A stretch of 62,000 nt of DNA from Phoronis australis (lineage: Eukaryota; Phoronida; Phoronidae), in the NCBI GenBank assembly GCA_002633005.1, contig NMRA01000723.1, positions 5,035 through 67,034 of the forward strand, in the 5' to 3' direction. A program made the translations under genes and the position numbers. The notes under the pieces were generated by a model. The model did no database searches and was not told the origin of the DNA. It saw only the letters and a program-made list of their open reading frames with translations. Positions within the stretch are counted from its first letter, which is position 1. Each line of letters begins with the position of its first letter. This document shows, one piece after another, positions 1-12,500 of this stretch.

Positions 1-58
1 ACTTTTTAAACCAGAGTCAATAATAATTGCAGTAGGCCTATCACTTTAGTCGACTTAC

Positions 59-197
59 CTGACCGAAACGGCGAAAGTCCTTGGGCCTTGGCACAACTTC
101 GTAAAGCCTTGCGCTGACTCTTCGTCAAAGTCAACGGATGGGATCCATCCTCCAAAAGCTTCTTCACGTCACTCTCACTGTACTTGAGATCATGCAT
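59..197 (-). CDS. Candidate 5' coding exon of an unidentified gene (partial, runs off left edge)
   Basis: An open frame starts with ATG at 197 on the minus strand and reaches a strong donor, TCAG|GTAAGT, at 59/58, giving about 46 codons. The predicted peptide is hydrophilic, lysine-rich and looks helical (it contains ESDVKKLLEDG and LTKSQRKALRSCAKAQG). I recognise no domain. The rest of the gene would lie left of the window. Support is the start codon, amphipathic composition and the consensus donor only; a chance ORF beside a cryptic GT cannot be excluded. Confidence 0.4.
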
Positions 198-435
198 CTT
201 TGCAAAAAAACGTCTGGATTATTCGTGTTCGTAGCAGATAACGACTCAACTGTCTCACAGTAGCGTACAGAAGTGCTCTGGGAAGAAATTTCACGCTCTC
301 AAGACCGGATGCCAACCTGGCCAATCTGCGCATGCGCAAAGTCGGATTGGGAAGAAATTTCACGGGGAAGAAATTTCACGCGCCACCGGCACTGTATATA
401 CGTTAGACGCCTAGATTTAGCTTTCCTTGATTCCA
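198..435. other. Non-coding stretch upstream of the left-edge exon
   Basis: No gene is supported. The motif GGAAGAAATTTCACG occurs three times (around 281, 349 and 365), and its reverse complement GTGAAATTTCTTCCC recurs near 35140. It therefore looks like part of a dispersed repeat rather than a promoter element. Confidence 0.4.
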
Positions 436-439
436 TTAA

Positions 440-3181
440 AGTCCTTGTCTCACACGTTGTTAACCCTTATTACATGGTTAGAGGATATTATAAGGATCCA
501 AGAAGTACCTACCCCATAACTAATACACGATCCGTACTCGAAAAAAGTTTAAATGAACGCGCCACTCACGATTCGCACCCGAAGAACCACCGCCATTTTG
601 AACTTGCCGCGCACCCGGAAGTACAATTCATTCAGGAACCCAGGCTAAGAAAACGCCGTCAGTGTGAATGGACGAGTGCCTGTTACCAGCCTGCAAACGG
701 GATAAAGTAATGGAGAGTGCGCCTTAATTTTAGTAAAATCAAAATTTTATCGAATTTGCTGAAGAAATGTAGCGAATAAAGTTTGACAGAAATTATTTTC
801 CCGGACTCGGGACCGCAGCCTATTGGACCCGGTGCAGATCGAGACAAGACACTGGCGAACGGTAAAGGCATGCGGTTGCAAGCTGTTTTGTCTAAGTAAA
901 ATGTTCAAATCATAAATGCCGTATATATTCAAAGGTAGTTTCAGACACTTGCATAAAATTACGGACTGGTTAATCCTGTGTCACACTGCCGCGGCAGCCC
1001 TTAGCTAGCCTCAGTGCCAGCTCACCAGTATGAAGACCACCGTCAAAATACAGCTAGCTTGTTAGTAGACCCATACAGCTTTGGGCCACTTGTTAGTAGA
1101 CCCACACAGCTTTGGGCCAAGGCTACCCTTTGGCCTACCTGGTCGCTGGCCACAGCGCTCGCTCAAACGAGGTTTATTTAGAATTTGGGTACGTCTGGGG
1201 AACTGCGCAAAGTGGGCTTTCAACAGAGATTTTTCCAGATTTTGTATGAGCGCACCAAGCTTAAAAAAATGGGGATCTGGAATTTTTGGGAATGTCTATC
1301 TTTTAGTATTAGATTCACTGGTTATGTTCAGAGTTATGAATTGCAGACGCTAAATTTTGGTACTTCCTGTCTTCTAGTGGAATATCGTCTCGTTTTCTAC
1401 TTTTTTCGGAGTTCGTGCTTCTCTGACTGAGGCAGACCTTTTTCCATTTCTCTGAATAGGGGGCTCGTTCGAGCACATAAGTATGACAAGTCCAATACAA
1501 AATATTATCGTTTCTTATTCATTAAGCCAAAATGATTCAATCTTTTAACATAATAAGTAACTTAAAATGCACAATATTTTACAACATTTAGCATTACAAA
1601 CACTATTCAACAGCAAAAGTTTCCACGATATGAAAGTGGACATACATGTAACTATTACCATGGTGACCGAATAGTGTTTCCTTACACCAGAATTTTACAA
1701 GCATGATTAAAAAATATGAAGTTGCAAGGAACAAGAATTGGAGGCTTGAAGCTTCAGAATCCAACAGCTTATTTCTCAAATTAAGATTATTCATATTGTT
1801 GACGTGATAACCTGAATTAAGAAGCAATAAGTTACAAAACATGACTTGAAAGCAATTGAGACTTAAAATTTAGAAAAATATGAATCATTTTGTGACACCT
1901 AATCAAGTCTTGAACAGCAGTTGACAGTCAAACAAAAACCCATTTCAAAATTATTTCAACTATTTTTTAACCTTATTGTAAGATCACCTGAATGGGAAAT
2001 TCACAGTAAAATAATTCGAATTATCTTATATTTTTCACAAAAAACACGAAAATTGAACAAAGTTCCTTTTTGTAGCTACGTTTGTCAAAATGTATCAACG
2101 TTAAATCTTCACAATTTACAAAGTAACAGGTTGAACCTGCCTTCCAGTTCAGCAAAAGTCGCCATGTTGTCGGTGCCTCCAGAAATGAGACTAAGTCCAA
2201 CGGGAATTTGTGAGCACATTTATCACTTAATGAGTAACAACTGCGAAGCTGAAATTTGATGAACACTGTTGAATCGTGCAGAATAATAAGTAAAGATATG
2301 TCTCACTAAATTTCACTGTAAATTGTTGGCGAAAACAATTTACACAAAGTTTTAAACTCGTAACTTATACCGCTGTCCTCCAATATGGCCGACGCGATCC
2401 AAACAAAGTGACCCAAATTTCGCCACAAAAATTGCAATAACTTTACAGTGCTTGCCCCGATTGTGATACTTTTTCGATTTTTACTAAGTAGAATGCCAGG
2501 AGCGGATCCAGAATTTAAGTTAGGGGGGCCAGGCAGAGTGTTAGCCAGGATTTTGCTCGTCAAACATTCGCACCTCCCAATTGCCAAATGGAATCCGGGA
2601 GAGTTTTAGGGGGGCATGGCCCCCTTGGCCCCCCTCTAAATCCGCCACTGAATGCACTACCTTTCCGATGATAGCAAAGCACTTTTTCAAAACGAGAAAA
2701 AAACATCAAAACTGAAAAAATTAGTTCGACACATATTGGTTCCTAGGTTCGAACACCCTACGTAAGGAACTTAACACCAATGCTATTTCAACATAATAAG
2801 TACGCGTAACATTCCAAATAAATTCAACGACCACTAACTACAAACTATAAATACACTACACACACAAACAAATCACGAGATGATTACCAATAAAGCAAAA
2901 TAATGAAGACTTTTCGAGCAAGCGATAGCACATTCAGTTACAAGGAAAAAATTGCGGCGTTCAGGACAAGTTCCTGAACTGATGATCCGGAAATGTGGGT
3001 AATGAAATAACCGATGACAGCCGGTAATTATACCCTCACAGAGAAGGGTCAAATACTGTTTTAAAAATCGCTTTTGGCAAGAAAAGCGAAAAGAATATAA
3101 AGAAAGGGTGTCGAAAATAAGATTTTATGTAGTAAGTATTTTCGGATACTGGAACCACATGAGCAGTTTGAGACCAGGACT
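440..3181. mobile_element. Non-autonomous TTAA-target DNA transposon, copy 1 (Kolobok/T2-like)
   Basis: The ends are a perfect 12 bp inverted repeat apart from one base in this copy (left AGTCCTTGTCTC, right GAGACCAGGACT). They are flanked on both sides by TTAA (436-439 and 3182-3185). A second copy lies at 16923-19419 in the same orientation and is highly similar over its length. TTAA targets are used by the piggyBac and Kolobok superfamilies; the joined start TTAAAG resembles Kolobok/T2-type ends more than the CCC start of piggyBac, so the assignment is inference. No transposase frame is present; short ORFs are interrupted differently in the two copies. It carries a nested 154 bp insertion at 2497-2650. 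Confidence 0.75.
2497..2650. mobile_element. Nested 154 bp MITE with CAGNNGCGGAT ends
   Basis: The ends are CAGGAGCGGATCCAG on the left and, read inward from the right, CAGTGGCGGATTTAG. The flanks are a 5 bp direct repeat AATGC (2492-2496, 2651-2655). The sister transposon copy has the uninterrupted site (GTAGAATGCACTACC near 18903), so the insertion boundaries are proven within this window. The interior is G/C-homopolymer rich. End sequence and short target duplication suggest a hAT-like or related non-autonomous element; the superfamily is uncertain. Confidence 0.8.
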
Positions 3182-3185
3182 TTAA

Positions 3186-6100
3186 ATTATCCCCGTGCGT
3201 GGTGAATTGGCGACGAAATTTTCAAAACAAAGTCAAAACTCTGAATTCAAGGACCTAACATAGTTAACATGGCGGATTTCAGTTGTGCTTTAACTTGAAC
3301 ACCTGTCGAAAATAAAATTTCGAGTTTGAGCAAGCAATCCCTATGTCAAAGTCAAAAAATTTATACCCAATGTCATTGATTGAGGTTATTAAAATTAACC
3401 TTCCGCTTAAGTGTAATTTGTTTCTTCTTATAGCTCATTTCAAGCCTTAACCTAGAATTTAATTGAAAGAACCGGCGTATCTTGTGTTTGATCTTGACAT
3501 TATGGGCTAGTCTTTGTTGAAGCACAACGAACACTCGGTTTTGGCGGACATTTCCGATGTATGATCACACGTTTAGTTGCGCTAAATCACCATCGGTAAA
3601 TGCCAGATTTCGCAGTAGCCCAGCGTTACAAGCCAGCAACCTGTGGTACCTATAAACAACGTTGTTTTGCATAACCAAAGCTTAATTACATTCAAACTGA
3701 AACTAAATTATGTGGAGGGCACTCAAATCGTGGGCGCGCGAAAACAGACCTCCGGAACTGCGTCGGGAGCGTCCGCCAAGAACCCGGATGCTCGAAGTTC
3801 GTCTGCCATGAAGTCTTACGTCACGGAATAAGGTCCTTGAACTTGTGATTTTGGCGTTTCTTGACATTTTTGTCTTCAAATCACCACTCGAAGGAAATTT
3901 GAAGAGATCAAATGAAAGAAGGAATTCAAAGATTTGTTCGATACTAGTTTCGCGGAGTTCCATGCACATTTGAGTAGAAAATTCTGAGCAAACAGATTTT
4001 GAGTGTCCAACCTTTATGTTTTCTTAGTAGTGAGTGACGTCAGTCGTGATCGAGGAACAAATAAACTCAAGCGCCTGTGCACTCGGGAACCCAATGGTCG
4101 TCCGCCTAAGCATAAAACCGGCTTGTTGTCGTACTCACGTAATTATTCCACCTCAAAGTTATGCTCTGAATAGGATTTGATTTAAGTCTCACAAATATAT
4201 AATATTCGTTGATTCAAAAGTTTTCTTTTATTTATGCCGAGTTGTTTCAACTGTACATTACTTTTTGGCAGCCATTTTGTAATGACTATGGTCGTCATAT
4301 GCTGCCACATTTCAGGAAAAGATCAAGAAAATAGTGTAAAGTGGTTTACCACAAACTGTTTTACTGGTATGATATCGATTTTTAAATCGGTTGAAATTGG
4401 TTCAGAATTTCAGTTCTAGAAAATAAATCGCGATGGTCTTATTCCAGATAGGTCTTACTTATTTTTTTATTTGTGAACTCTTTACTTGACTTTTTGCTTT
4501 TGTTGTTCTTAGCACCACTTATCTCTGCCGTCTTTCTTTCTTTCAGTTTTTCTTCGTTCTCTGTTAACACCTTGCCAGCCAAAACAGAACTGTAACCCTT
4601 TGAGACTTGGTCGGCGGAAGTTGATCATTAAACCTATATACAGTTGTTCTTATAAATTGCCCAATATCATTTTGTTTGATTTTTTGCACCTTTAACAGGC
4701 TTCTGCAATCATAAATAAATAAATAAATACCCAAGTTGCATTTTCATTTTATTGCTCAATCTCTTCTTTTATTTTTAATTACGTCATGCTGTGTTGTATG
4801 TAACAATGCAATATAATGAAATAAAGTCAATGTTTTATTTTATTGGTGGCCATTCTCTATCAATTCAAGTATTTTAGTTTTCTTTAAATAAGTCCAAAAT
4901 GCCTGAACCAAAATTTCAACATAAATGTTGAGCTCAACACTGTGTTTTGCAATAAAAAACAAGTGAACAATATTTTGATAACCAATGCGTGCGCCGAAAC
5001 ATTTAAGCACACAGCGTGTTGCATTTGTCTGCTGCGTTTTTGCCTTGGCTTAACAGGTGTCGGTGAGTGCTTGGGACAAATAGATACATTGCATAAACAA
5101 TCCTTGGATTGTTTTTTGTTCCGTCCGAACAAAATTTAATTTCGCAAATATCTTCTGAAAATGAACAAAAAAGTGCACTAGCGGTAAAATCTACAAGTTT
5201 TTAAGTATTTTCAAAAAACAGTCGGTAAATGCACCGATTTTCGTCTCAATTCTTCGATGTGTGTTTCTCCCGAGAGGTTAGTACCTAACGAGCAGACGAG
5301 TAACTCCAGAGTGCACGCAAAAGAAGATGGCCGCGGACGACCATTGGAGCCTGACGACGATAGGTATCCCGACCATACACCATTCATGTAGTATAGTGTA
5401 ATGACGAGCGGCTGATTAAAGGTGCTTGGACAGAAACTATCGAAACAAATAATACCAATAACTGTCACTATCAGTCAATCTCAACGTGTTCAAGCCCTTC
5501 CTGTGGCGCCAACTATTAATTCAATGATCGAGATTGACGCCTCGTCGCCACCGAAGACCATAGAAAAGTCCGTGCGGTTAACATTTAAGACTTATCGTTC
5601 CACAGACTATAGAGTATCTATGATCGTTCTGAGTCCCCCCTCGGCCATGTTTGTCACTTGGTCTGTGCTTATTTCCATGGCGACGTTTTCTTACCAAAGT
5701 TCCTCCTCAAGAACGTCGAACGTTCACTATTTTTCCAGAATCTGTTTGGCAATTGAAATCTTGCTCTGCTACCAATTGTAGGAGTGAGTTCCGTTGTTGC
5801 TTAATTTCGGTTACAAATTAGGAAAGATTTCCAGTGTCTTGGATACGACTGTTTTATTCACTACTCATCCATAACTTAACGCCAGCCGGCCAAACCCACG
5901 TGAAACACAATTATAATTTCCGTAACCATAGCTAGGACAGAAAGCCCACATGACTCATTTAGTTACAACGGTAACAGTTACAACAACCGGCATGTCAACC
6001 ACCACCATAGCATTTTCTACGAATAAGACAAATTGGGGGTCACCGACTTCGTCTTTGAGATGTTTAAGTTCAAAACAGCTTCACGCAAAAGTGCACAATT

Positions 6101-6295
6101 TCCCCTTCTCAAAAGCATGCAAGTTTCCAAATCCCAACGACTCCGTTTCATTTCACTGGATGGCGATTATGTTGTGTTGTTGAGTTTGTGATTTCGTTGA
6201 TGGGCACAATCTGAGACAAGATGTTCCGTCTTTAATAAATTTAAAATTGCCGTTTGAATTGAATTAAATTACACCTAAGATCCCACACTTGGTTG
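3186..6295. other. Intergenic, no supported gene
   Basis: I see no spliceable coding frame. It contains a TAAA microsatellite at about 4711-4729. A TTAAAGGTGCTTGGACAG sequence near 5418 looks like the left end of another TTAA-type element, but I could not find its partner end. The ORFs at 3703-3969 and 5422-5781 have no recognisable domain. Confidence 0.4.
6018..6195. repeat. Dispersed repeat, copy 1 (partner at 13573-13712)
   Basis: This segment shares ordered blocks with 13573-13712: a GGGG-TCAC-GACTTCGT block followed by CATTTC-CT-GATG-CGATTA-GTT. Both copies lie in non-coding DNA and are diverged. The family is unknown. Confidence 0.5.
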
Positions 6296-6299
6296 TTAA

Positions 6300-6584
6300 A
6301 GGCGAAGGTAATGTGGCATGTTGACTGACTCGTAAACAAAAGCAAACGACGACCGAACTTATCACAACAGAGGTAGAACAATGACTGACTCGACTGCTCT
6401 CACAGTCAGACTGTATGAAAAGAAATTGGCGCGAAATTCTTGCCTCCCAAAACGTCACTTCCGGAGTAGAGGACGAGAAATTAATTAAATTACGAAAAGC
6501 TGTAAGTAAGTGAAAAATATGTCTGGGATAATCAACAGACCTTGTTTTTGCTAAAAGTGACATGAAAAAAGGTTGCCTTCGCCT
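6300..6584. mobile_element. 285 bp TTAA-flanked MITE
   Basis: Inverted ends AGGCGAAGGTAA (left) and AGGCGAAGGCAA (right, reverse complement) are bounded by TTAA at 6296-6299 and 6585-6588. The composite end TTAAAGGCG fits the T2/Kolobok-type TTAAAGG signature. The interior is non-coding. Its terminal sequence differs from the larger elements at 440 and 16923, so it is a separate family. Confidence 0.75.
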
Positions 6585-6711
6585 TTAAGCATGACGACAT
6601 TGTGAAATTTGATGTCGCATGTCATTATCAGATGCCAAAATACTCAAAACTCAACGCAAAATCATTATTTTTCAAAGCAATCAATATTTTCGAAAACATC
6701 TTTAAGCCTGG

Positions 6712-6880
6712 TGTGCACCCCATTTGTTGGCCACATCACGTGACCTAATGAAGATAAGTCTGAAAAGATTTCTGATCTGACTGGAACTCGAACCATGGAC
6801 ATTGCTAACCTCGGCTCGCTGACACTCTTATACGCGAAGTCAACGGGACAAATGGTCGATCACTGAAATTTAATCAGATT
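6712..6880 (-). repeat. tRNA-derived SINE, copy 1
   Basis: On the minus strand a B-box-like GGTTCGAGTTCC (6783-6794) is followed by a body containing the reverse complement of AATGAAGATAAGTCTG (from 6747). The same body block recurs at 8710-8737 beside another B-box-like sequence, so this is a repeat family rather than a tRNA gene. A related body fragment without the tRNA head lies at about 6965-7020. Confidence 0.6.
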
Positions 6881-8101
6881 TAGTAGTGGACAATCGCCCT
6901 TAAACTCATGAGTGTGTATGAAATAAGTAAATCTAAAACCGGCGTGGAAATACAGATCGCCAACATTTTTAGTGTGGTCTGCATGCCACCTGATGGCCAC
7001 ATCGCATGACTTAAGAATCTTGGAGACGCTATTTTGAAAACTTGAGGAGGATTTCAGGTAATTTGTTGAGTAGAAGCTGTATTCTTATTCAAGAATTCAA
7101 GCCTCATCGACGATTGCGAGACCAGCAGCTACGCATTTGTCGGCGAGATTTCGCCCTGGGATTTCAATGAGCACAATTTTCTGAAAAATTATCGTAATTT
7201 GACAACGAATTTTGATAGCAATGCACCACAATTTTGTAGAAAGCAAATAATAATATTCTGCACGCTTTATCTTAGCGCGTTAATGCATATAGTGTGCGTA
7301 CGTTAAGTGAGTTGACCCAGAACAGGTAATTGTGTAGAGGCATTATCCTCAAAATTGCTCATGTTGGCTTGCTTCTGGTCAAGCGAAAACAATTTTTTTT
7401 TTCACTACCATCCGCCGTGGAGTATTTGTTACTGTTTCTTTCAAGGGAAATATTGTTGGGCAGTTTCCAAGATACGTTTTCTTGCCGCCCTCAAAATGAG
7501 CGCTGCATACTTTATGCTACGAAGTCGGAAAGAATTCACTAAGTCGGCCTTTGCTACCAGCTTTACCAATGTGTCTGACCCATGTTTAGCGCAGTTCTTG
7601 ATCCTTGGGAAACAGGTAGTAACTAAATTTTTTATCTCGCTAACTGGTATTATAGCAGCCAGGCACACAACACGTATAACCTCCATGTGGCCGGTTCGCC
7701 CCCAAGCTTGCCGGCGTACTTGTTTACCGGCTTAACCACAATGCAACATACTGACCCATTCCCAATATGGCGGCGTTGCAACTCCGAGGTCGTGTGAGCT
7801 CATGCTAATTCAGTGTTTGCTGACAGAAACTGTTGTGAAACAACTCGACTTCTATCCTACGGCCAGGTGTTAGGGGACTCTTTATTTACATTTACATTAT
7901 TCAAATAATGATTGTCATTGTACAACTTCTACCCTGACGGTTTTGTTGCCAAAGCGGAACCTGAATTCGCGGACCCCCGATCGAGTAAGTAGATTTGCAG
8001 TTTCGTGGCTACGTGCACATTAGTCTTTGGCTCACTAGTATAGTAGTTCCTTGACTGGAAGCTTAGTTCCCAACTTTGGCTGGTTTATGTTCGTGATATC
8101 T
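6881..8101. other. Intergenic or downstream flank of the ShKT gene
   Basis: No gene can be assigned. A minus-strand ORF at 7441-7686 has a basic C-terminal half (contains KLVAKADLV and ILRAARKRI) and could hold a terminal exon of the ShKT/VWC gene. The acceptor available there (CCCAAG) is non-canonical and the resulting frame closes after a few codons. Confidence 0.3.
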
Positions 8102-8102
8102 T

Positions 8103-8223
8103 CAGTCCCGCTGGCCGCGACGGGCCTGATCGGTTTCCGAGCCAGTCATTTGGCTGGCCGGGATAACGAGTCAGTCCGGCTGTGACTGGCCTGATCGGGC
8201 TCCGAGCCACTGGCCAGGAGAAC
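8103..8223. repeat. Two-copy tandem repeat of about 60 bp
   Basis: Two diverged GC-rich units lie head to tail (8103-8167 and 8168-8223). Each contains GGCCTGATCGG followed by CCGAGCCA and a CTGGCC block. No coding or structural role is evident. Confidence 0.55.
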
Positions 8224-8703
8224 AAGCGTTTTGTGTGTTTAGAACGCAAAAAATCACAAGTCTAAGCAACACAAATCTAGGTTCTCCTTTCTGTATCTCA
8301 CGGAAAAATACTTCAAATTTATCTCCGAACAGACCCCGAACTCCTGCTACGGGCCTTGCCTGCCAAACTCTGTAGACTACCGGTGTGTCTTAGTACCAAA
8401 TAAATCCGTAACAGCGAAATAAAACAACACGTTTTTATAAGAACTCGGTGTATTTTTAAGGGTTTTACATCGAGGTTTGATGATTTATTGGTGTTAAACG
8501 ATGAATTCAAGCGATAAGCTGACACCAGTAGCCCGTGTTGTGAACTGTTGAAAAGACTGAGTGTGAAACCGATGACGTCATTGGATAATTTCAACACCTC
8601 CGGCTGCCGTCAGGTGTCAGGTAACGCATCCGTACGTGCCGTTATCGAGTAGAACAACTCGATCTAAATTCATACAAATTAGGTTGTTTTTTGGGTGGCA
8701 TGC

Positions 8704-8800
8704 TCCTTTAATGAACATAAGTCTGAAAAGATTTCTGCCGGTATTCGACCGTGGGGTCTTCTGTTAACCGCACAAACACTCTAGTCCAATAAAAGCCATT
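8704..8800 (-). repeat. tRNA-derived SINE, copy 2
   Basis: On the minus strand the B-box-like GGTCGAATACC (reverse complement of 8741-8751) is adjacent to the same AATGAACATAAGTCTG body block as in copy 1 (8710-8737). The tRNA-related head differs markedly between the two copies, so either the head diverged or two SINE subfamilies share a body. Confidence 0.55.
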
Positions 8801-9544
8801 CGTATATTGTCAAATGATCTTTGGTTTGACATAAAAAATCCCATTCAAAAGTTTTATATTTTAGTCAATGTCGTAAAACAGTCGACTATTTTACGTCTTT
8901 TTGTCAAACTTGTCGAACCCCCAAGTGATTTTAAACAGTTATACCACGGTAATACGATTTCCCGCTCACAAATGTAAAGCGCACTTTCGATTGCATCAGT
9001 CTACACAGATATCAAGCTGAGGTAATTCAAGATTCAAAACGCAGGAAAACTATGCGCACTGTTTTCGGTCAGTGTGTAATAGTTGTCAGTACAACAGCTA
9101 ACAACATTTGAGGTGGTAATCGAACCCTTATTGCGGGAATGGAACAATACCGATAACAGTGAAACGTTTACCACGCACATTAATTGGTAACAAAATTCTT
9201 ACTACGCACAAGTTCTTGTCACTTACAATTTTAATACAATTACAAGAAGTCCCGTTATACGTCACGGATTGGCGCGTCAGTGTCAGTGTCAATTAGGGTT
9301 CAGTTTTTTGGGAACGATAGGGTTTTTTTGCGGTTTGTGGCAAGTGTTTGTGGAGAACGGTGACAAATTAGGAATCCCCGTGGGAGATTATAATTTCGGT
9401 GTCACGGCTATGTGCCGTCCACGGTAAGACAATACGGAATACTCGACATCCTGTTGCAATAATTTTATTTGCTGTTCTCAGTATATTGTCGTGGTTATAA
9501 AAGAAATTAGTCTACTTCCCAATGTAATTTTGTCCGCACCTCAC

Positions 9545-12500
9545 CTTGGGGCAACATTGTCCGGGAACATTGATGTACTTGCAGTCGGGGCCAAGGTTCC
9601 ATTTAGGACACCTGTGAAATATAATCACAACATTTTAATGTGGCATTTCTGGAGCGTTACAAGGTCTTGTGGTATATTGAAGATGCATTTTGCCCGGTTC
9701 AGCAGCCACTTTAAAAAACGTTTTGCTTTGTTATCCGAACAGCAAAAAACAAAGGTTGATCTGTGACTTACGAACGGGAAATGAACACTGCTGTGTCACG
9801 TGACTGGCCTATTTTTGAATGTATCTTTACCGGCCTGCGCGCCATTTTCGAATTTCATGGTCAACCAATCCCAATAAAATGGGCAAATTTTCCGATGCCT
9901 TTCTTAAGCTGCTGAGGGTTTGTACGTTTTCCTTAGGTAAACAAATTTTGAGACCAATTTTATGAGAAAAACGGCATAAGTCGATCTTCGATGTTAGCCA
10001 GCTAAACAGCTGGGCGAAGAGCAGCTACACTCCGACTTCTCAAAGATGTCCAAGATAGCCTTACTGAAAGTGAAATGTAAATAGGCTTACAATTTGGCCA
10101 TGCCCTTGCAATTTGAGGTATGACATGTAAAACCAAAACAGACCTATTCACGAGGTTAAAAATGCTTTACTTCTGCCTAATATTATCTTTTCTTTTATGG
10201 TAACCACGTCCACGAGCTCTTGCATCCTCACTACATGTGGCCACACGAATACAGCAACGGCCCCAGGCCAGGGCCAGCCCATCCACTGGGTGAAATAAGC
10301 TTGGAGACTGCTTAGGACCTCTCGGGGACAGGGGGTCTCCCACTACTAATTGATGAACGGAGTTTGTATTGATGGGGCCCTAATTAATGTTTAATTAGCG
10401 CTCAACATGAAGGTGAGGACTGGCCCTGTTTTGAGTTGCAATTTCGATACAAAATCACAGCACAAACAGACAAAACATCAATGAGTTTAATCAGGATCTT
10501 CGAGGCAATGATAATTGAAAACAAGCTGTCTTTAAGATGTAGTAGCTGTTTAGCACATTCGTGGTACTTAGTCTCGCTGCCAACCTTAGAGAAAAGGAGG
10601 CCATGCGCTCACACTTTTGCCACACTAAGCTGCAATCCGATTTTAACGCGTTTATCAACATTTCAAATTATACTTTATTTCTCCCATTTTTGTAATTTTT
10701 CTGAGACAAATATTTATTCTATTCGTCCTCAGTGTCTTGAATTGCGCTTTGTTCCTTTTTGGGTAACCTTTATGATACAGAAATATAAAATGACTGTCCT
10801 GTGGACCAAAACAAAGTGTTGTACTCGAATGACATTGAAACTGTGATGATGACAACCCTGTCACGTTTATCGTCTGCTTTAAGTTTCGCCAGTTAAAATT
10901 GTAAACGCATAATTTTTATGTTGTCCTGATTTAAATACTTGTCTATTGACCAGACCAGATTCTTCAGACTCTAATAGAGGGTGGATGCGAGGCTAATTGT
11001 CTCTTAGTATAACACTTTACCTCTCTTTGCATAAATGATGGTTAATCCTGGAGTCAATGCACTTGCAAACCAACGAGCACCCATCGTTCCAAACCGCACC
11101 GTGTTTGTATATCTTTCCCTTGTATTCGCACACTGTAACAAAATCAACTGTGACCACGTTAAGTTTAATTAAACAGATTTTGAGAACTGAACTGGCAAAC
11201 ACACCATAACACGGAAAAGATCTTTCTGACACATACGCAACAAGTAGGCTTGGTCTATGTGTTAAAATTGTGACCCCAAACTGCCATGTATGCAGCAACT
11301 TATTTTTAACATTCGACCAATACAACGTTGGAACTGTACTATTGCTCTACAATATCATGGCTAACTGGCGTCGATCAAATAACGACAAAATCCTTCAATC
11401 GCATTCGGACTTGTTGCTTACCTTTATTAGACTCTGTTACCGTTGATAAGGGCGTGGTGTTTTGAGAATCCCCTGAAAAATAACAAAAGATGGCGTATTT
11501 TAAAGCACTAGGTACCAGAGATCTTCTATAACCTAGTCTAGAAGATCTCTATTTTACCATCTCGAACACGAGCATTTTCGTAGCCTCATTCCCTTCGGAG
11601 GTGAACTTTATCTGAGAGAATGTGTGAACTACGAGGCAACGAATCGTTCTCTAGTTTGAAAGTCACGTGACTTGCCTTAAAACGGAAATCTGCAGGTGGC
11701 ACAGACGAAAGATGACCACAAGAGCTACAACACCATTTGTGAAAAAACCCGCTACAAGACAGAAACTAATCGCTTCAATCGGTTCGCCTGCCAGAGGAAA
11801 GCTTCGAGCAGATTGAAACTTTTCAGGATTAAGACGAGAGCCCAATTATCCTATCTGCGCAAAAGAACAGGATAAATTACAACACTTGTTTTATGAAAAG
11901 CTCCCTCCCTCCCTCCCTCNCTAAATGTGTGTTGCACACAGCATTACCTTTGCAAAACTTGCAGCGTTTCCTACAGTTTGCCTCAGCCCATGAGGTGTAG
12001 TCCTTGTTAGTGCAGACGCTATCGTCGTACGCGTCACAGTTATCCAATTTGTCTTGACATAGCTTTGGAGGTTCGGGAAGGCCTGTAAGGTAAGAAAGAA
12101 GAAGCCACATTTATGACCATTTCATAAAAGTTTCAGACAACGGAACAACCTGCATGTGTTTGTAATTTTGTCTTTTAAAGTTACAAAACAATTTTTTCAA
12201 TAACATGATCACATTTAATTTAAAGTAAATGTTCAGGATGATATCCAGCAAAACACCGTTACAGCATTCTAAAACATTACCCGTTTTCACTTGATGCAAC
12301 TTCGGATTTGTTTCATGAAAATCCTAAAAACTGATAATTGATATCCGCTCATGCAAAAGTGGAACATTTTAAAAACAATTTGTATTACAGTCTCAAAACG
12401 CAATGCATAAGACACAGTATATGAAAGTCTCAGTTGGATCTGATCAGCCATATCTTACAAGTCATGTGATATTCCAAATTAAACCAAATTTGAACAAATT

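Noticed and set aside
273-710. Plus-strand 145-codon ORF at the left end
   Set aside because: It straddles the left end of the TTAA transposon (440), and the homologous region of copy 2 is interrupted.
3703-3969. GC-richer minus-strand ORF, and an alternative frame starting ATG near 3811
   Set aside because: The alternative frame ends after about 28 codons without a good donor, and the longer ORF has no domain or splice support.
7441-7686. Minus-strand ORF with a basic C-terminal half, considered as the last exon (possibly an NTR-like domain) of the ShKT/VWC gene
   Set aside because: The only usable acceptor is non-canonical (CCCAAG). In the required phase the frame closes after five codons, and no NTR cysteine pattern is present.
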